Part shown: positions 17,821 through 26,839 of the stretch, one piece after another
How the letters are laid out: each line of letters starts with the position of its first letter
Position numbering within the stretch: the first letter of the stretch is position 1
NCBI RefSeq assembly: GCF_019139535.1
Contig: NZ_CP077073.1
Span: 5,422,501 to 5,486,500 of the forward strand
DNA: 64,000 bases
Direction: 5' to 3'
Source of the DNA: Pseudomonas muyukensis
Lineage (GTDB): Bacteria > Pseudomonadota > Gammaproteobacteria > Pseudomonadales > Pseudomonadaceae
The notes under the pieces: model-generated
Told to the model about the DNA's origin: nothing
Database searches by the model: none
What the model saw: the letters and a program-made list of their open reading frames with translations, nothing else
Program-made: the position numbers and the translations under genes

Positions 17821-20574
17821 TCAGAAGCGGTACTCGAGCATGCCGCTCAAGGTGCGGCCACGGGCCAGCGACAGGTTGTTACCGTCGCCCATGGCCACGA
17901 AGTAGGCCTCGTCGGTGGCGTTTTCCAGCGACAGCGCCAGGTTCAGGCTGGGGGTCATCCAGTAGCTGGCGTACAGGTCGTAGACCGTGTATTGCGGCCA
18001 TTGGGCCTGGTCGATCTGGTTATAGGTGTGGCTCTTGAGGTTCTCGCCGTTGCCCTCGCTGTAGCGCATGCGCATGCCCACATCCAGGGTGCGGTCGAGC
18101 AGGCGCATGCCCAGGGTCAGGGCGCCGCGGTCGGCCGGCATGTACGAGGCGTTGCCCATGATGTCGCCGCAACTGACGATGCTGTTGGTGTCGGCGGCGC
18201 CCTCGGCGCGGGACACGCGCACCGGCAACATGATGATGCGGCTGCCCACCCGCACCGGGCGCATGACGGTACCGGCGCTGACCAGGCGTTGCGCGCCGCC
18301 CATGTAGAACTGGTTGGAGCAGAACCTGTTGCTGCCGATCATGTGGGTGTAGCTGAGCTGGCCGTAGTAGGCGCCGGCATCGTAGTCCAGGCTGTATTCC
18401 ACCCCGCGAAAGCGCGTGGTTTCCAGGTTGTTCTGGTAGGCCGAGCGGCCCATGGCGATGCCCGCCACGCTGCCGCCGGGCAGCGAGACGTTGGTGTCGA
18501 GGAACGAGAAGTTGTCGATGCGCGTGTCGAAGTAGGCGACCTTGGCGCCGAAGCGGTCGCCGTCGCGCAGCAGCGACTGCTTGAAGATGTTCACCCCCAG
18601 CTCCCAGTTGTGCGACTCCTCAGCCTTGAGGAACGGGTTGGGGTAGACCATCTCGGCGCTGCCGCCGGCATGCGGGCGGCCGCTCATGAACACTTCGGTC
18701 ACCGCCGGTGGGCGCCAGCCACGGCCCCAGCGGGTGTAGAGCTGCAACCAGTCCGGCCCAGGCTTGAGCGCGACGCCGAAGGTCGGCGAAAAACGCCCCT
18801 CTTCGGTTTCCTCGTCGAAAAGCAGATGGGTCTGCCGGCGGGTCAGGCCCACCTCGGTGACGCCTTCGGGGTACATCCAGGTCGTGACCCCGGTCTTGCC
18901 GCTCAGGCGGTAACGGTCGTAGCGCAGGCCGGCATCCAGGGTGAGCCAGTCGTCATGCTCGTAGGTGAGGTTGCCGAACAGGCTGGCCATCACCCGCTTG
19001 CCCTTGGGGTTGGCGCCCTGCACGTAGGGCAGCGACTCCACTTCGTTGACCGCGGCGATGCGTTCGGTGCTGGGGCGGAAGCTGTCCTGGAACAGCTCGC
19101 TGCCGTAGTTGAAGCTCAGCGTATCGGCCTGGCCCAGGTGCCAGCGCGAGGTGTTCTGCAGCTGCAGGCCCCAGGTGTCGGTCTGGAAGCGGTCGGTGTA
19201 GGCCTCGACGCGGTTGCCGGTGCCGACGCTGGACAGGTTGTCGGCGTTCCAGCGGTCCTGGCGAGTGGTGACGAAGTACAGCTTGGCCTTGAAGTCGACC
19301 AGGTCGTTGTCCGGGGTGAAGCTGTAGTCCAGCGCGGCGTTCTTGGCGTTGATGTCGTTGCTGCCGGTGACCCGGTAGTAATAGCGGTTGGTGTTGCTGT
19401 CGTTGTAGGTCCAGGCGTCCTTGCTGTCGGTATCGGTCTCGAAGTAGCTGAACTGCAGGCGCTGGTCGTCGGCCAGGTTCAGGCCAAGCTTGAACAGTTG
19501 CGAGCGGGTGACGCTGTCCATTGCCCCCACTTCGCCGTGCAGCCAGCTCTTCCAGGCTTCGCGGTTCTCCAGCTTGCCGCGGATCTGCGTGCCGAGGTTG
19601 TCGGCGTTCTGCGTGCCGCTGCGGTAGTTGCCAAAATGTCGCTCGCTGTGGCCGAGCAGGATGTCGCCGGCCTGGTTGCCCACGGCGAACAGCGCACTGC
19701 CATTGAAATAGGTGCCGTTGCCCAGCTCACCGATGCCGTGGCCGGCACGCAGGCGGCCGCCGAGCTCCTTGTCCGGGCCGAGCAGGTCGCGGGCCTCGAC
19801 CGTGTTGAAGCTGGCGATGCCGCCGATCACCCCGGCGCCGCCCATGCCGGCCGAGGTGCCCTTGTCGATCTCCACGCCCTGGATGAACTCCGGGTCGATG
19901 AACATCACGCCGTTGCGCTGCTGGTGGCCGTTGACGTTGAAGTTCTGGCGCATGCCGTCGATGTTCATGTTGACCCGGCCATAGTCCTGCACGCCGCGGA
20001 TGTTCACCGACAGCCCGGGGTCGCGCTGGTTGACGGCGGTGTACACACCCGCCGTCTGCTCGAGCAGGTCGGCGGCATGGCGCGGCGCGCGCTGCTCGAT
20101 CTGCTCGCGGGTGATCACGCTGACCGAACGGGGCGCCTGGTACACCCAGTCGCCATCGCGCTGCGAGTCGACATGGGTGGTGTCCAGCTCCAGCGCCGCG
20201 TCGGCGTCGGTGACGCGCTCAAGGCCAACCTGGCCGGCGGCACTGAAGTGATAGCGCACCGGCGTGCCACGCAACAGCTGGCGCAGGCCGTCCTCGATCG
20301 GATGGCTGCCCTGCAGCCCGGCGCTGCGCAGCCCCGCCAGCTTGCGGCTGTCGAAGAACACCTGCACCCCGGATTGTTCGGCATAGGCCAGCACCGCGCG
20401 GTCGAGCGCCTGGGCCGGGATATCGAAGCGGATCAGTTGCCGGCTGCTGCCCTGCGGCTCGGCGGCCTGGGCCATGCCGCTCGCCATCGGCAAGGCGCAG
20501 CTGCCCAGCGCCAAGCTACCGGCCAGGGCGAGGTGCCCCAAGGGGCGCAAAGGTTGTTGTCGTGGCGTGCTCAC
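17821..20574 (-). CDS. hasR: TonB-dependent haemophore/haem receptor HasR
   Basis: A 917-residue outer-membrane receptor. A signal peptide (ALAGSLALGSCALPMASGMAQA) is followed by an STN signalling domain (RFDIPAQALDRAVLAYAEQS), then a plug domain (RSVSVITREQIEQRAP, IRGVQDYGRVNMNIDGM) and a beta-barrel ending in aromatic GMLEYRF. The STN domain lets haem loading be reported to HasS and HasI. Gene order hasI-hasS-hasR-hasA-hasDEF is the standard one. A Fur-box-like sequence lies in the hasS-hasR gap. Confidence 0.95.
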   Translation of the reverse strand: MSTPRQQPLRPLGHLALAGSLALGSCALPMASGMAQAAEPQGSSRQLIRFDIPAQALDRAVLAYAEQSGVQVFFDSRKLAGLRSAGLQGSHPIEDGLRQLLRGTPVRYHFSAAGQVGLERVTDADAALELDTTHVDSQRDGDWVYQAPRSVSVITREQIEQRAPRHAADLLEQTAGVYTAVNQRDPGLSVNIRGVQDYGRVNMNIDGMRQNFNVNGHQQRNGVMFIDPEFIQGVEIDKGTSAGMGGAGVIGGIASFNTVEARDLLGPDKELGGRLRAGHGIGELGNGTYFNGSALFAVGNQAGDILLGHSERHFGNYRSGTQNADNLGTQIRGKLENREAWKSWLHGEVGAMDSVTRSQLFKLGLNLADDQRLQFSYFETDTDSKDAWTYNDSNTNRYYYRVTGSNDINAKNAALDYSFTPDNDLVDFKAKLYFVTTRQDRWNADNLSSVGTGNRVEAYTDRFQTDTWGLQLQNTSRWHLGQADTLSFNYGSELFQDSFRPSTERIAAVNEVESLPYVQGANPKGKRVMASLFGNLTYEHDDWLTLDAGLRYDRYRLSGKTGVTTWMYPEGVTEVGLTRRQTHLLFDEETEEGRFSPTFGVALKPGPDWLQLYTRWGRGWRPPAVTEVFMSGRPHAGGSAEMVYPNPFLKAEESHNWELGVNIFKQSLLRDGDRFGAKVAYFDTRIDNFSFLDTNVSLPGGSVAGIAMGRSAYQNNLETTRFRGVEYSLDYDAGAYYGQLSYTHMIGSNRFCSNQFYMGGAQRLVSAGTVMRPVRVGSRIIMLPVRVSRAEGAADTNSIVSCGDIMGNASYMPADRGALTLGMRLLDRTLDVGMRMRYSEGNGENLKSHTYNQIDQAQWPQYTVYDLYASYWMTPSLNLALSLENATDEAYFVAMGDGNNLSLARGRTLSGMLEYRF

Positions 20575-20605
20575 TGCGATTGCTCGTCCGTTGTTGGCGT
20601 TTTCT

Positions 20606-20624
20606 AATAATGAAAATCAATCTC
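20606..20624 (-). promoter_or_regulatory. Fur-box-like site upstream of hasR
   Basis: Read on the minus strand, GAGATTGATTTTCATTATT agrees with the 19-bp Fur consensus at 14 of 19 positions by my hand alignment. It lies 32 bp before the hasR start in the 119-bp gap after hasS, so hasR can have its own iron-repressed promoter, probably also a HasI target. Confidence 0.6.
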
Positions 20625-20693
20625 AACAATCAGACGAGCAACGCGGATAAAGTCAGTAAGCGAAAACCAAAGTTTTTTTGCCCAGGCGCTTTT

Positions 20694-21755
20694 TCAGTAG
20701 AGCAACGCCAGCCCCGCAAGCTCGACCAGGCTGGCCTGCAGCTCATTGCCGAGGACCGCGGGCACGCTGTCCAGGTGGTCCAGGCGGAACACCCCACTGA
20801 CCTGGCGCTGCGCCAGTTGCGCGCTGGCCACCACGATCCGCCCGCGGCGGTATTGGTTGAGCCGGGCCACCACCTCGCCCAGCGGCTGGCGCTCGAACAC
20901 CAGCACGCCGCGCTGCCAGTCGGTGGCCCGGCGCAGGTCGTGCTGCGGCCAGGGCCGCAGCCCCAAGCGCTGGTCGTAGCGCAGGCTGTCGCCCTCCTCC
21001 AGCACCTGGCTGGCCCGGCCTTGCTGCGGCGCTGATTGCAGCTCGACCGCGACACGGTGCTCGAGCATGCCGACCCAGCCGCCCTCGCCCGCCGCCCCGA
21101 CCACGAAACGGGTGCCCAGGGCGCGGCTGGTGGCGCCGGCGTACTCGACCACGAACGGCCGGGTTTCCTGCGCCGTGACCGGCGCGGCGCTGAACACCGC
21201 CTCGCCGGCCAACAGCCGCACCCGGCGTTCCTGGTCGGTGAAGGCCAGCTCGATGGCGCTGTGGCTGTCCAGGTCGACCTGGCTGCCATCGGCCAAGGTC
21301 ACCTGGCGCACTTCCCCGCCGCCGGTGCTGTAGTCGGCGCGCAAGCCCTGCCAGGCCTGGGGCGCCCAGTGCAGCGTCAGTACCGCCAGCAACAGCGCGG
21401 CGGCGCTGGCCAAGCCTTGGCGCAGGCGCGGGCGACGGCGCCTGCCCAGGGCACGGGCGGGGGGCGCGAGCGCCAAGGACGGCGCGGCGCCAGGCAAGCC
21501 CGCCAGCTGCCCGAGGTCGGCCCAGGTCGCCTGGGCCAACCCATAGGCCCGAGCATGGCGTGGATCACTGCCGCACCACTGCGCCAAGGCCTGCTGCTGC
21601 GCCGGGCTCAAGGGGCCGGCGCACTCCCGCACCACCCACTCGGCGGCCTGCTCGCGGATGGCTTGCTCGTTCTGGCTGCTCACAGGGGTCTCTCGCGATC
21701 TGGTTATGTCTGGGCTGACGTCTGAGGCGGCATTTGTCAGTAAACCGTTGGTCAT
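20694..21755 (-). CDS. hasS: FecR-family anti-sigma factor HasS
   Basis: A 353-residue cell-surface signalling anti-sigma factor. A cytosolic N-terminal domain (QAAEWVVRECAGPLS, GSDPRHARAYG) is followed by one membrane helix (GLASAAALLLAVLTLHWAPQ) and the FecR periplasmic domain (YSTGGGEVRQVTLADGSQVD), ending with an STN-like tail (VSGVFRLDHLDSVPAVLG). ATG 21755 overlaps the hasI stop codon (ATGA), so translation is coupled. HasS should hold HasI inactive until HasR-haem-HasA signals. Confidence 0.9.
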   Translation of the reverse strand: MTNGLLTNAASDVSPDITRSRETPVSSQNEQAIREQAAEWVVRECAGPLSPAQQQALAQWCGSDPRHARAYGLAQATWADLGQLAGLPGAAPSLALAPPARALGRRRRPRLRQGLASAAALLLAVLTLHWAPQAWQGLRADYSTGGGEVRQVTLADGSQVDLDSHSAIELAFTDQERRVRLLAGEAVFSAAPVTAQETRPFVVEYAGATSRALGTRFVVGAAGEGGWVGMLEHRVAVELQSAPQQGRASQVLEEGDSLRYDQRLGLRPWPQHDLRRATDWQRGVLVFERQPLGEVVARLNQYRRGRIVVASAQLAQRQVSGVFRLDHLDSVPAVLGNELQASLVELAGLALLY

Positions 21756-22255
21756 TCGGTTTCCTGCAGGCACTGCATCACATAGGCCAGGGCCTTGGCC
21801 AGGTGCTTTTGCACGGAACTGTCGGAGATCCCCAGGTGACGCGCGACCTCGGCGTGGGTCATGCCCTCCAGGCGGTTGAGCCGGAAGACCTGGCGGGTAC
21901 GCTCGGGCAACTCGCCAAGGATCGCCTGCAAGCGCCGCAGGTGCTGCTCGCGGGCGGCCTGTTCGTCGAGCCCGGGGCGCTCCTCGACGATGCCCTCCAG
22001 GGCTTCGTGGGGCACCAGGTCGGTCTTGCGCCGCTGCTGCTGGCGCACGTGGTCCACCATCAGGTTGTGCGCGGTGCGATACAGGTAGGCCTGGGCGTTG
22101 TCGATCGGGTCGACCCGCTGCTGCTCGGCCAGGCGCAGGAAGCTGTCCTGCACCAGGTCGGCGGCCAGCTGCGGGTCGCGCACCTTGCGCGAGAGCAGGC
22201 CCTGAAGGTTTTTCGCGTGCTTGAGAAACAGCCGCTTGAGGTCTAACTCCGCCAC
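21752..22255 (-). CDS. hasI: ECF sigma factor HasI (FecI-like)
   Basis: An iron-starvation ECF sigma factor of about 167 residues. Region 2 shows DPQLAADLVQDSFLRL and AQAYLYRTAHNLMVDH; region 4 shows LPERTRQVFRLNRLEGMTHAEVARHLGIS. No ATG lies near the expected start. GTG 22255 (MAELDLKRLF) has GGAG five bases upstream and is my choice; GTG 22261 or TTG 22279 are alternatives. It should direct hasSRADEF transcription. First gene of the has locus. Confidence 0.9.
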   Translation of the reverse strand: MAELDLKRLFLKHAKNLQGLLSRKVRDPQLAADLVQDSFLRLAEQQRVDPIDNAQAYLYRTAHNLMVDHVRQQQRRKTDLVPHEALEGIVEERPGLDEQAAREQHLRRLQAILGELPERTRQVFRLNRLEGMTHAEVARHLGISDSSVQKHLAKALAYVMQCLQETE

Positions 22256-22297
22256 ACGCACTCCATGGGGTGGTCGCAAGGTGGCGGTATGCTACTT

Positions 22298-22316
22298 GTT
22301 GTTGAGAATCAGTTGC
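22298..22316. promoter_or_regulatory. Fur-box-like site upstream of hasI
   Basis: The core TGAGAATCA matches the centre of the Fur consensus; my hand alignment gives about 12 of 19 matches. It lies in the 72-bp gap between radA and hasI. Iron repression of the sigma gene fits known Has regulation. Confidence 0.45.
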
Positions 22317-22327
22317 AAGAAACCAAG

Positions 22328-23695
22328 TTATTCGAACAAGGCATCCAGCGCCTGCTCCAGGCGGGTCACGGCGATCACCTGCAAGCCGGCGGGCGACTCC
22401 TTGGGCGCGTTGCCCTTGGGCACGATGGCGCGCTTGAAGCCGTGCTTGGCAGCCTCCTTCAGCCGCTCCTGGCCGCTGGGCACCGGGCGTACCTCGCCCG
22501 ACAGGCCGATCTCGCCGAACACCAGCAGGCCATGGGCCAGCGGGCGGTTGCGCAGGCTCGACATCACCGCCGCCAGCAGCGCCAGGTCTGAGGCGGTTTC
22601 CAGCACCTTGACCCCGCCGACCACGTTGAGGAACACGTCCTGGTCGTGGGTCGGGATGCCGCCGTGGCGGTGCAGCACCGCCAGCAACATGGCCAGGCGG
22701 TTCTGGTCCAGGCCCAGGGTGACCCGTCGCGGGTTGGCCAGGTGGCTGTCGTCGACCAGCGCCTGGACCTCCACCAGCATCGGCCGGGTGCCTTCCCAGG
22801 TGGCCATGACCACGCTGCCGGGCACTTCTTCCTGGGTGCGGTTGAGGAAGATCGCCGAGGGGTTGGAAACCTCCTTCAGGCCACGGTCGGTCATGCCGAA
22901 CACGCCCAGTTCGTTGACCGCGCCGAAGCGGTTCTTCACCGCCCGCAGCAGGCGCAGGCGGCCATCGGACTCACCCTCGAAATACAGCACGGTGTCGACC
23001 ATGTGCTCGAGCACCCGCGGGCCGGCCAGCGAGCCTTCCTTGGTGACATGGCCGACCAGGAAGATCGCTGTGCCGCTCTGCTTGGCGTAGCGCACCAGCA
23101 GCGCGGTGCTCTCGCGCACCTGGGCCACCCCGCCCGGCGCCGATTGCAGTTGCTCGGTGAAGATGGTCTGGATCGAGTCGATCACCATCACCCGCGGTTT
23201 TTCCTGGCGGGCGGTGGCGATGATGGTCTCGATGCAGGTTTCGGTCATGACCTTGAGCTGGTCCTGGGGCAGGCCCAGGCGGCGCGAGCGCATGGCCACC
23301 TGCTGCTGCGATTCCTCGCCGGTGACGTACAGCGCCGGCATGTGCACGGCGATGTTGCACAGGGTCTGCAGCAGGATGGTCGACTTGCCGATGCCGGGAT
23401 CGCCGCCGATCAGCACCACCGAGCCATCCACCAGGCCGCCGCCGAGCACGCGGTCGAGCTCGGTGCTGCTGGTGGTGAAGCGCGGGATCTCCTCGACGCT
23501 GACCTCGGCCAGGGTCTTGATCTGCGCCTGCTGCCCGGTCCAGCCGGCCCGCCCGCTGGGCGCCGCGGCGCCGCCGCTTTCGATCATGGTCTCGACCAGG
23601 GTGTTCCAGGCCCCGCACTCGCCGCACTGGCCAGCCCATTTGGGGAAGGTCGCGCCACACTCGGTGCAGCCATACAAACGCTTGGCCTTGGCCAT
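22328..23695 (-). CDS. radA: DNA repair protein RadA (Sms)
   Basis: A 455-residue protein with the N-terminal C4 zinc finger (CTECGATFPKWAGQCGECGAW), a RecA-like ATPase with Walker A GGDPGIGKST, the RadA-specific KNRFG motif and a C-terminal Lon-like domain (LGLDQNRLAML, FGEIGLSGEVRPV). RadA is a branch-migration helicase in recombination. It is divergent from mscL, as in other Pseudomonas. Confidence 0.97.
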   Translation of the reverse strand: MAKAKRLYGCTECGATFPKWAGQCGECGAWNTLVETMIESGGAAAPSGRAGWTGQQAQIKTLAEVSVEEIPRFTTSSTELDRVLGGGLVDGSVVLIGGDPGIGKSTILLQTLCNIAVHMPALYVTGEESQQQVAMRSRRLGLPQDQLKVMTETCIETIIATARQEKPRVMVIDSIQTIFTEQLQSAPGGVAQVRESTALLVRYAKQSGTAIFLVGHVTKEGSLAGPRVLEHMVDTVLYFEGESDGRLRLLRAVKNRFGAVNELGVFGMTDRGLKEVSNPSAIFLNRTQEEVPGSVVMATWEGTRPMLVEVQALVDDSHLANPRRVTLGLDQNRLAMLLAVLHRHGGIPTHDQDVFLNVVGGVKVLETASDLALLAAVMSSLRNRPLAHGLLVFGEIGLSGEVRPVPSGQERLKEAAKHGFKRAIVPKGNAPKESPAGLQVIAVTRLEQALDALFE

Positions 23696-23873
23696 GGGCG
23701 GGGTCTCCTGGAAAAAACCGCCATGATAGCCGAACGCGGACGTGTCCCGGAGCCGTTGCCGAGCGACAAAACTATTCGTTCTAAGTGCAGTCTGTTGCTG
23801 CGAACGTCACGCATGAAGCGTTTTAGTGGCTTACACTGCGTTTACCTCTCCATTCGTAACAAAGGAATACAGC

Positions 23874-24287
23874 ATGGGCATGCTCAGTGAATTCAAGGCC
23901 TTCGCGGTCAAGGGAAATGTCGTCGACATGGCGGTGGGTATCATCATCGGCGCGGCCTTCGGCAAGATCGTCTCGTCGTTCGTCGGCGACGTGATCATGC
24001 CGCCGATCGGCATGCTCATCGGCGGGGTCGACTTCAGCGACCTGGCCATCACCCTCAAGGCCGCCGAGGGCGATGTGCCGGCGGTGGTCCTGGCCTATGG
24101 CAAGTTCATCCAGACCATCCTCGACTTCATCATCGTCGCCTTCGCCATCTTCATGGGCGTGAAGGCGATCAACCGCCTCAAGCGCGAAGAGGCCGTGGCC
24201 CCGAGTGCGCCGCCGGTGCCGAGCGCCGAAGAAACCCTGCTGACGGAAATTCGCGACCTGCTCAAGGCGCAGAATCGCCAGCCCTGA
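23874..24287 (+). CDS. mscL: Large-conductance mechanosensitive channel MscL
   Basis: A 137-residue channel with the family start [20 protein letters not shown], a first helix with [18 protein letters not shown], a second helix ([20 protein letters not shown]) and a charged C-terminal bundle. It releases solutes under hypo-osmotic stress. ATG 23874 follows AAAGGAAT. Confidence 0.97.
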   Translation: MGMLSEFKAFAVKGNVVDMAVGIIIGAAFGKIVSSFVGDVIMPPIGMLIGGVDFSDLAITLKAAEGDVPAVVLAYGKFIQTILDFIIVAFAIFMGVKAINRLKREEAVAPSAPPVPSAEETLLTEIRDLLKAQNRQP

Positions 24288-24310
24288 GGCGCAGGCAGCG
24301 GCCACACAGC

Positions 24311-24338
24311 ACAAAGGCGACCCGAGGGTCGCCTTTGT
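24311..24338. terminator. Bidirectional terminator between mscL and fur
   Basis: Perfect stem AAAGGCGACCC/GGGTCGCCTTT with loop GAG between the convergent mscL and fur genes, with short T and A runs on its flanks. Confidence 0.75.
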
Positions 24339-24359
24339 CGTCAAGCACGAGCGAAATCG

Positions 24360-24764
24360 TTACTTCTTTTTACGCACATACAGGACCAGATTGTGGTCCA
24401 CCAGCTCGAAGCCGTGTTCGGCCACGATCTCCTTCTGGCGCCGCTCGATCTCGGCATCCATGAATTCGATGACTTCGCTGGTATCCACGTTGACCATGTG
24501 GTCGTGGTGGCCACCGTCCGCCAATTCGAATACCGCGTGGCCGCCGTCGAAGTTGTGGCGAACCACCAGACCCGCCGCTTCGAACTGGGTCAGGACGCGA
24601 TACACGGTTGCCAGACCGACGTCTTCGCCAGCCTCCATCAGTGCCTTGTAGACATCCTCGGCACTCATGTGACGCTGCTCGGTGGAGTCGAGCATCTGAA
24701 GAATCTTGACCCGAGGCAGGGTTACCTTCAGGCCCGCTTTGCGCAATTCGCTATTTTCAACCAT
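24360..24764 (-). CDS. fur: Ferric uptake regulator Fur
   Basis: A 134-residue repressor. A winged-helix DNA-binding domain (GLKVTLPRVKILQMLD, GLATVYRVLTQFEAAGLV) is followed by the metal-binding dimer domain with GGHHDHMVNVD. It lacks the C-terminal Cys-rich tail seen in E. coli Fur, as is usual in Pseudomonas. ATG 24764 (MVENSELRKAGL) is the family start; the longer frame is rejected. It should repress the has locus 2 kb away when iron is plentiful. Divergent from omlA. Confidence 0.97.
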   Translation of the reverse strand: MVENSELRKAGLKVTLPRVKILQMLDSTEQRHMSAEDVYKALMEAGEDVGLATVYRVLTQFEAAGLVVRHNFDGGHAVFELADGGHHDHMVNVDTSEVIEFMDAEIERRQKEIVAEHGFELVDHNLVLYVRKKK

Positions 24765-24861
24765 GGTCAGCTTTCTCGCCGATGCTGCTTCGCAGCTTCT
24801 CTTAATACGGGTATGATCGGGGTTTACGTTGTCCAGCCAAGATAGTGGAAGTCGCCCACCG

Positions 24862-25377
24862 ATGCAAAACACCAAGCTCTTGCTAACCAGCCTCACCCTC
24901 GTGGGACTGCTCGCACTCGCCGGTTGCTCGTTTCCCGGGGTTTACAAAATCGACATCCAGCAGGGCAATGTCGTCACGCAGGACATGATAGACCAATTGC
25001 GCCCGGGAATGACCCGCCGGCAAGTAAGGTTTATCATGGGCAACCCACTGCTGCAGGACACCTTCCACACCAATCGCTGGGACTACCTGTACAGCCTGCA
25101 GCCAGGCGGCGGCGAGCGTCAGCAGGAACGCATGAGCGTGTTCTTCAACGACAGCGACCAACTGGTCAACCTGTCCGGCGACTTCATGCCGGGCGTCAGC
25201 CGCGACCAGGAAATCCTCGGTGGCAGCAGCGACACCACCGTCAGCCCGAACCAGCAGCCGAGCCAGGAAAAACCGGCCAAGGCAGGTTCGCTGGAAGATA
25301 CCCTGCAAAAAGAAATCGACAACGTCGAGACCACCCCGGTGCCGACCCCAGCACCGCTGGAAACCGCCCCGCAGTAA
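24862..25377 (+). CDS. omlA: Outer-membrane lipoprotein OmlA/BamE
   Basis: A 171-residue lipoprotein. Signal peptide and lipobox LAGC give acylation at Cys22. A SmpA/OmlA domain follows ([31 protein letters not shown]), and then a Pro-rich tail. It is the BamE component of the outer-membrane protein assembly complex. Divergent from fur, the standard Pseudomonas pair. Confidence 0.95.
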   Translation: MQNTKLLLTSLTLVGLLALAGCSFPGVYKIDIQQGNVVTQDMIDQLRPGMTRRQVRFIMGNPLLQDTFHTNRWDYLYSLQPGGGERQQERMSVFFNDSDQLVNLSGDFMPGVSRDQEILGGSSDTTVSPNQQPSQEKPAKAGSLEDTLQKEIDNVETTPVPTPAPLETAPQ

Positions 25378-25388
25378 AGGCGGCGCGA

Positions 25389-25421
25389 CGAAAAAGCCCG
25401 GACCAGGTCCGGGCTTTTTAT
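25389..25421 (+). terminator. Terminator of omlA
   Basis: Hairpin AAGCCCGGAC/GTCCGGGCTT followed by a T-run, 12 bp after the omlA stop codon; it also faces the convergent rnfH gene. Confidence 0.92.
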
Positions 25422-25436
25422 TGCCTGCAACAAGCG

Positions 25437-25745
25437 TCAGCCTTCGCGCGCGCCCCTGGCCTTGGCCGCGCGCCGCTTGCGCGCCTCCAGCGGGTCGACC
25501 AGCAAGGGCCGATAGACCTCCAGCCGCTCCCCCGCCTGTACCTGGCGTACCGCCGGATCACTGACCTGCTTGCCAAAGATCCCCACCGGGCAATGCGTCA
25601 GGTCCAGCCCCGGCACCTGTTCGGCCAGGCCCGACAGACGCAGCGCTGCGCTCACCGAGGTCCCCGCCGGCACTTCGCAGGCCAGCAGCCACTGGTGCTC
25701 GGCCGTGGCATAGACCACCTCGATGGCGATGGCCGCCTCAGCCAT
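25437..25745 (-). CDS. rnfH: RnfH-family ubiquitin-like protein
   Basis: A 102-residue protein with the conserved [10 protein letters not shown] start, GIFGKQV and [24 protein letters not shown] end (here [10 protein letters not shown]). Beta-grasp fold; function poorly known. ATG 25745 overlaps the end of ratA by eight bases (ATGGCTGA), so it is translationally coupled. The longer frame from 25775 is not supported. Confidence 0.93.
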   Translation of the reverse strand: MAEAAIAIEVVYATAEHQWLLACEVPAGTSVSAALRLSGLAEQVPGLDLTHCPVGIFGKQVSDPAVRQVQAGERLEVYRPLLVDPLEARKRRAAKARGAREG

Positions 25746-26172
25746 AGAGCTGCTTGGCGCGCTGGCAGAAAGCATCGACCATGGTGTTGGCCGCCTGGTT
25801 GAACAGCGGCCCCAGGGTCGCGCGCACCAGCGCGCCGGCGTAGTCGAACGACAGGTCCAGGCTGATCTTGCAGGCTTTCTCGCCCAATGGCTTGAACACC
25901 CACAGCCCGTGCAGCTGGGTGAAAGGCCCCTCTTCGAGGTTCATCTCGATCGACTGCCCCGGCACCAGCACGTTGCGCGTGACGAACTGCTGGCTCATGC
26001 CACCCTTGGCCACCTCGAGCTTCGCGCGCATGTGGGTGTCGCTGGCCTCGATCACCGTCGAGGCCGAACACCAGGGCAGGAAGTCCGGGTAGCCGGCCAC
26101 ATCGTTGACCAGGTCGTAGAGCGCCTGGGCAGGGTATGGCAGCAGGGCGGAGCGTTGAATATGGGTAGTCAT
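25738..26172 (-). CDS. ratA: RatA/COQ10-type START-domain protein
   Basis: A 144-residue polyketide-cyclase/START-fold protein: [20 protein letters not shown], then [11 protein letters not shown] and [13 protein letters not shown]. The family includes ubiquinone-binding Coq10 and the E. coli protein RatA, reported to block 70S ribosome association. ATG 26172 chosen by family start. Adjacent to smpB (divergent), as in most gammaproteobacteria. Confidence 0.93.
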   Translation of the reverse strand: MTTHIQRSALLPYPAQALYDLVNDVAGYPDFLPWCSASTVIEASDTHMRAKLEVAKGGMSQQFVTRNVLVPGQSIEMNLEEGPFTQLHGLWVFKPLGEKACKISLDLSFDYAGALVRATLGPLFNQAANTMVDAFCQRAKQLYG

Positions 26173-26334
26173 CCAGGCGTCACTTCCAAACGGGGCGGCG
26201 GCGCACGACAGCGCCGTGAAAAACCGTTCCGCGCGGCGGAACGAGGCCTGTATTGTCCGGGATTCACCGAACAGGCTCAAGCGCACCTAAACCCCATAGC
26301 CGAGCACGCACTGACTGCCTATAATGCCGCCCCT

Positions 26335-26817
26335 ATGGCTAAGCAAAAGAAACATCCGACCGGGACCATCGCGCAGAACAAGAAGGCGCGACACGATTAC
26401 TTCATCGAACACAAGTTCGAGGCCGGGCTGGTCCTGTCCGGCTGGGAAGTAAAGAGCCTGCGGGCCGGCAAGGCGCACCTGACCGACAGCTACGTGCTGC
26501 TCAAGGATGGCGAAGCCTGGCTGTTCGGCAGCCACATCACCCCGCTGACCACCGCCAGCACCCACGTCATCGCCGACCCGATCCGCACCCGCAAGCTGCT
26601 GCTGAACAAGCGCGAGCTCGAGCGCCTGGAAGCGGCCGTGGCGCAGAAGGGCTACACCTGCGTGGCGATGTCGCTGTACTGGAGCAAGCACCTGATCAAG
26701 TGCGAAATCGCGCTGGGCAAGGGCAAGAAGGAGTTCGACAAGCGCGACACCGTGCGCGAGCGCGACTCCAACCGCGAGCTGCAGCGCACCATGCGCAACA
26801 AGGGCAAGGAAGAGTAA
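26335..26817 (+). CDS. smpB: SsrA-binding protein SmpB
   Basis: A 160-residue tmRNA partner: [20 protein letters not shown], then [26 protein letters not shown], and a basic C-terminal tail that enters the decoding centre. It works with the ssrA tmRNA encoded about 10 kb downstream in the same window. A TATAAT-like hexamer lies 10-20 bases before the ATG, so the leader may be very short. Confidence 0.97.
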   Translation: MAKQKKHPTGTIAQNKKARHDYFIEHKFEAGLVLSGWEVKSLRAGKAHLTDSYVLLKDGEAWLFGSHITPLTTASTHVIADPIRTRKLLLNKRELERLEAAVAQKGYTCVAMSLYWSKHLIKCEIALGKGKKEFDKRDTVRERDSNRELQRTMRNKGKEE

Positions 26818-26839
26818 CGCCCAGCTTGCCTGGTCCACC

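Noticed and set aside
17722..20607. 961-codon plus-strand open frame opposite hasR
   Set aside because: Antisense shadow of hasR with Val/Ala/His-rich composition and no family features.
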